Of a stretch of 64,000 nucleotides of DNA, positions 62,956 to 64,000 are shown in pieces. The stretch is from Armatimonadota bacterium (lineage in GTDB: Bacteria; Armatimonadota; Hebobacteria; CAIYQO01). The DNA is taken from positions 1-64,000 of the forward strand of contig JAKPKV010000138.1 of assembly GCA_029553475.1 (NCBI GenBank). Reading direction: 5' to 3'. The position numbers were made by a program, and so were the translations under genes. The notes below the pieces were generated by a model, which was given only the letters and a program-made list of their open reading frames with translations, searched no databases and was not told the DNA's origin. Position 1 is the stretch's first letter. Every line of letters starts with the position of its first letter.

Positions 62956-63983
62956 CAAGGGAACGCTTGCGCGCGCGAGCGGGCTCCGTGCTGTTTGTCC
63001 TCGCCCTCGCCCTCCTCGCCAGCGCCGTCATCTCCGCCGGCATCGGCCAGGTGCGCATCGCGCCGGGCGACATCCTGCGCGCGCTGGGGCAGTGGCCGTT
63101 CGGCGACGCGCCGACCGACGCCATCACCAGCATCATCTGGTTCGAGCGCCTGCCGCGCATCGCGCTGGCGCTGCTCGCCGGCGGCGCGCTGGCGGTGGCC
63201 GGGGTGGTGATGCAAGCGCTCTTCCATAACCCGATGGCCGACCCCTATATCGTTGGCGTCTCCTCGGGCGCGGCGCTGGGCGCGGTGCTGGCCATCTCCC
63301 TCAACCTGCCGCTGGCGCTTTTTGGCTTCAGCCCGATCGTCACCTTCGCCTTCCTGGGGGCGCTGGGCGTCACCGCGCTGGTCTACGGCATGGCGCACCG
63401 CCCCGGGCGCGTGCCCATCACCACGCTGCTGCTCACCGGCATCGCCGTGGGCAGCCTGCTGCAGGCGGTCACCGCCTTCCTGCTGCTCAGCCAGAGCCAC
63501 GTGGAGCTGCGGGTGGCGACGAGCTGGCTGATGGGCGGGCTGGCGCGGGGAAGCTGGGCGGAGATCGGCGCGGTGCTGCCCGGCACGCTGGCGGCGCTGG
63601 CCCTCACCCTCTGCTGGCAGCGCGACCTGAACGCGCTGGCGCTGGGGGACGACACCGCCCACCACCTGGGCATTCACCTGGGGCGCACGCGCGCGCTGCT
63701 GCTGCTGCTCGCCTCGCTGCTGGCGGCGGGCGCGGTGGCGGTCAGCGGCATCATCGCCTTCGTCGGGCTGATTGTGCCGCATCTCATGCGGCTCATCGTC
63801 GGCCCGAACCACCGCCGGCTGCTCCCCGCCGCCCTCCTCGGCGGCGGCCTGCTGCTGCTCTGGGCGGACGTCCTCGCCCGCACCCTCCTCAACGGCGCGG
63901 AGCTGCCCATCGGCATCGTCACCAGCATCCTCGGCGCGCCGTTCTTCCTCTTCCTGCTGCACCACCGCCCAAAGGCGTCGTAA
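62952..63983 (+). CDS. btuC: Corrinoid ABC transporter permease BtuC
   Basis: 343 residues. FecCD-type permease with about ten membrane spans (for example LFVLALALLASAVISAGIG and LLLLLASLLAAGAVAVSGII). The family segment LPRIALALLAGGALAVAGVVMQ and the coupling region AFVGLIVPHLMRLIVGPNHR are present. The start overlaps the btuD stop (ATGA). It is the last gene of the locus and complete in the window. Confidence 0.94.
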   Translation: MTRERLRARAGSVLFVLALALLASAVISAGIGQVRIAPGDILRALGQWPFGDAPTDAITSIIWFERLPRIALALLAGGALAVAGVVMQALFHNPMADPYIVGVSSGAALGAVLAISLNLPLALFGFSPIVTFAFLGALGVTALVYGMAHRPGRVPITTLLLTGIAVGSLLQAVTAFLLLSQSHVELRVATSWLMGGLARGSWAEIGAVLPGTLAALALTLCWQRDLNALALGDDTAHHLGIHLGRTRALLLLLASLLAAGAVAVSGIIAFVGLIVPHLMRLIVGPNHRRLLPAALLGGGLLLLWADVLARTLLNGAELPIGIVTSILGAPFFLFLLHHRPKAS

Positions 63984-64000
63984 ACGGCGCTGCGCCCTCA

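Overview
The window is GC-rich, densely packed bacterial chromosome; nearly all genes open on clear AGGAGG-type ribosome binding sites, and a minority have a -10 box directly abutting the start codon. The gene mix (MrfA/MrfB repair proteins, two Gfo/Idh oxidoreductases, sugar-phosphate isomerase/epimerases, an FAD_oxidored-family enzyme, parallel beta-helix and toroid polysaccharide-active proteins, a URO-D-like enzyme, DUF1638 and corrinoid uptake) resembles Armatimonadota or a similarly lineage-poor, glycan-degrading phylum. This placement is inference; there is no rRNA or tRNA in the window to confirm it.

Layout. 1-6.8 kb (minus strand) is a DNA-repair block: a truncated MrfA-like helicase, a RAYT transposase between two 99-nt palindromes, mug, rnhA, a full MrfA helicase and the MrfB exonuclease. 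6.9-12.6 kb holds a TIM-barrel protein, metY, a DUF167 protein, a membrane-anchored protein and a TPR protein. 12.6-17.4 kb (minus) has an FAD oxidoreductase, a secreted six-EF-hand protein and a secreted toroid protein. 17.7-25.6 kb (plus) is housekeeping: engB, a formate/nitrite channel with a structured leader, polX, a LON-domain protein and an unusually large secA. 25.6-29.3 kb (minus) is a RecB/AddA-like helicase-nuclease. 29.6-35.6 kb (plus) is a surface-glycan locus: NAGPA-like glycosidase, toroid protein, membrane metzincin-like protein, aldo/keto reductase and beta-helix protein.

35.67-37.97 kb is a visibly AT-richer island between 25-nt direct repeats, with a frameshifted lamin-tail-domain gene and a downstream secreted protein, ending in a 68-nt perfect inverted repeat. 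38-43.3 kb (minus) has two tandem phosphohexomutases, a URO-D-like protein and an NAD isocitrate dehydrogenase. 43.5-47 kb is a giant secreted carboxypeptidase-regulatory-like protein; then tsaD (minus), an Rrf2-peroxiredoxin-small protein operon, a second metzincin-like paralogue, a YwqG-like protein and metX. 52.6-57.2 kb holds Gfo/Idh and isomerase genes, DUF1638 and a small membrane protein. 57.4-60.1 kb is ribH-htrA then tcdA. 60.1-64 kb is a corrinoid locus: CbiR, a cobalamin riboswitch and btuF-btuD-btuC.

Themes: DNA repair (MrfAB, RNase HI, Mug, PolX, AddA-like), methionine synthesis by direct sulfhydrylation (MetX, MetY), corrinoid salvage and remodelling, and extracellular glycan handling. 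The items most worth following up are the paralogous membrane-anchored metzincin-like family, the roughly 165-residue SecA insertion, the MrfA duplication beside MrfB, the repeat-bounded island with a homopolymer frameshift, and the Rrf2 operon with its conserved-looking 72-residue partner.
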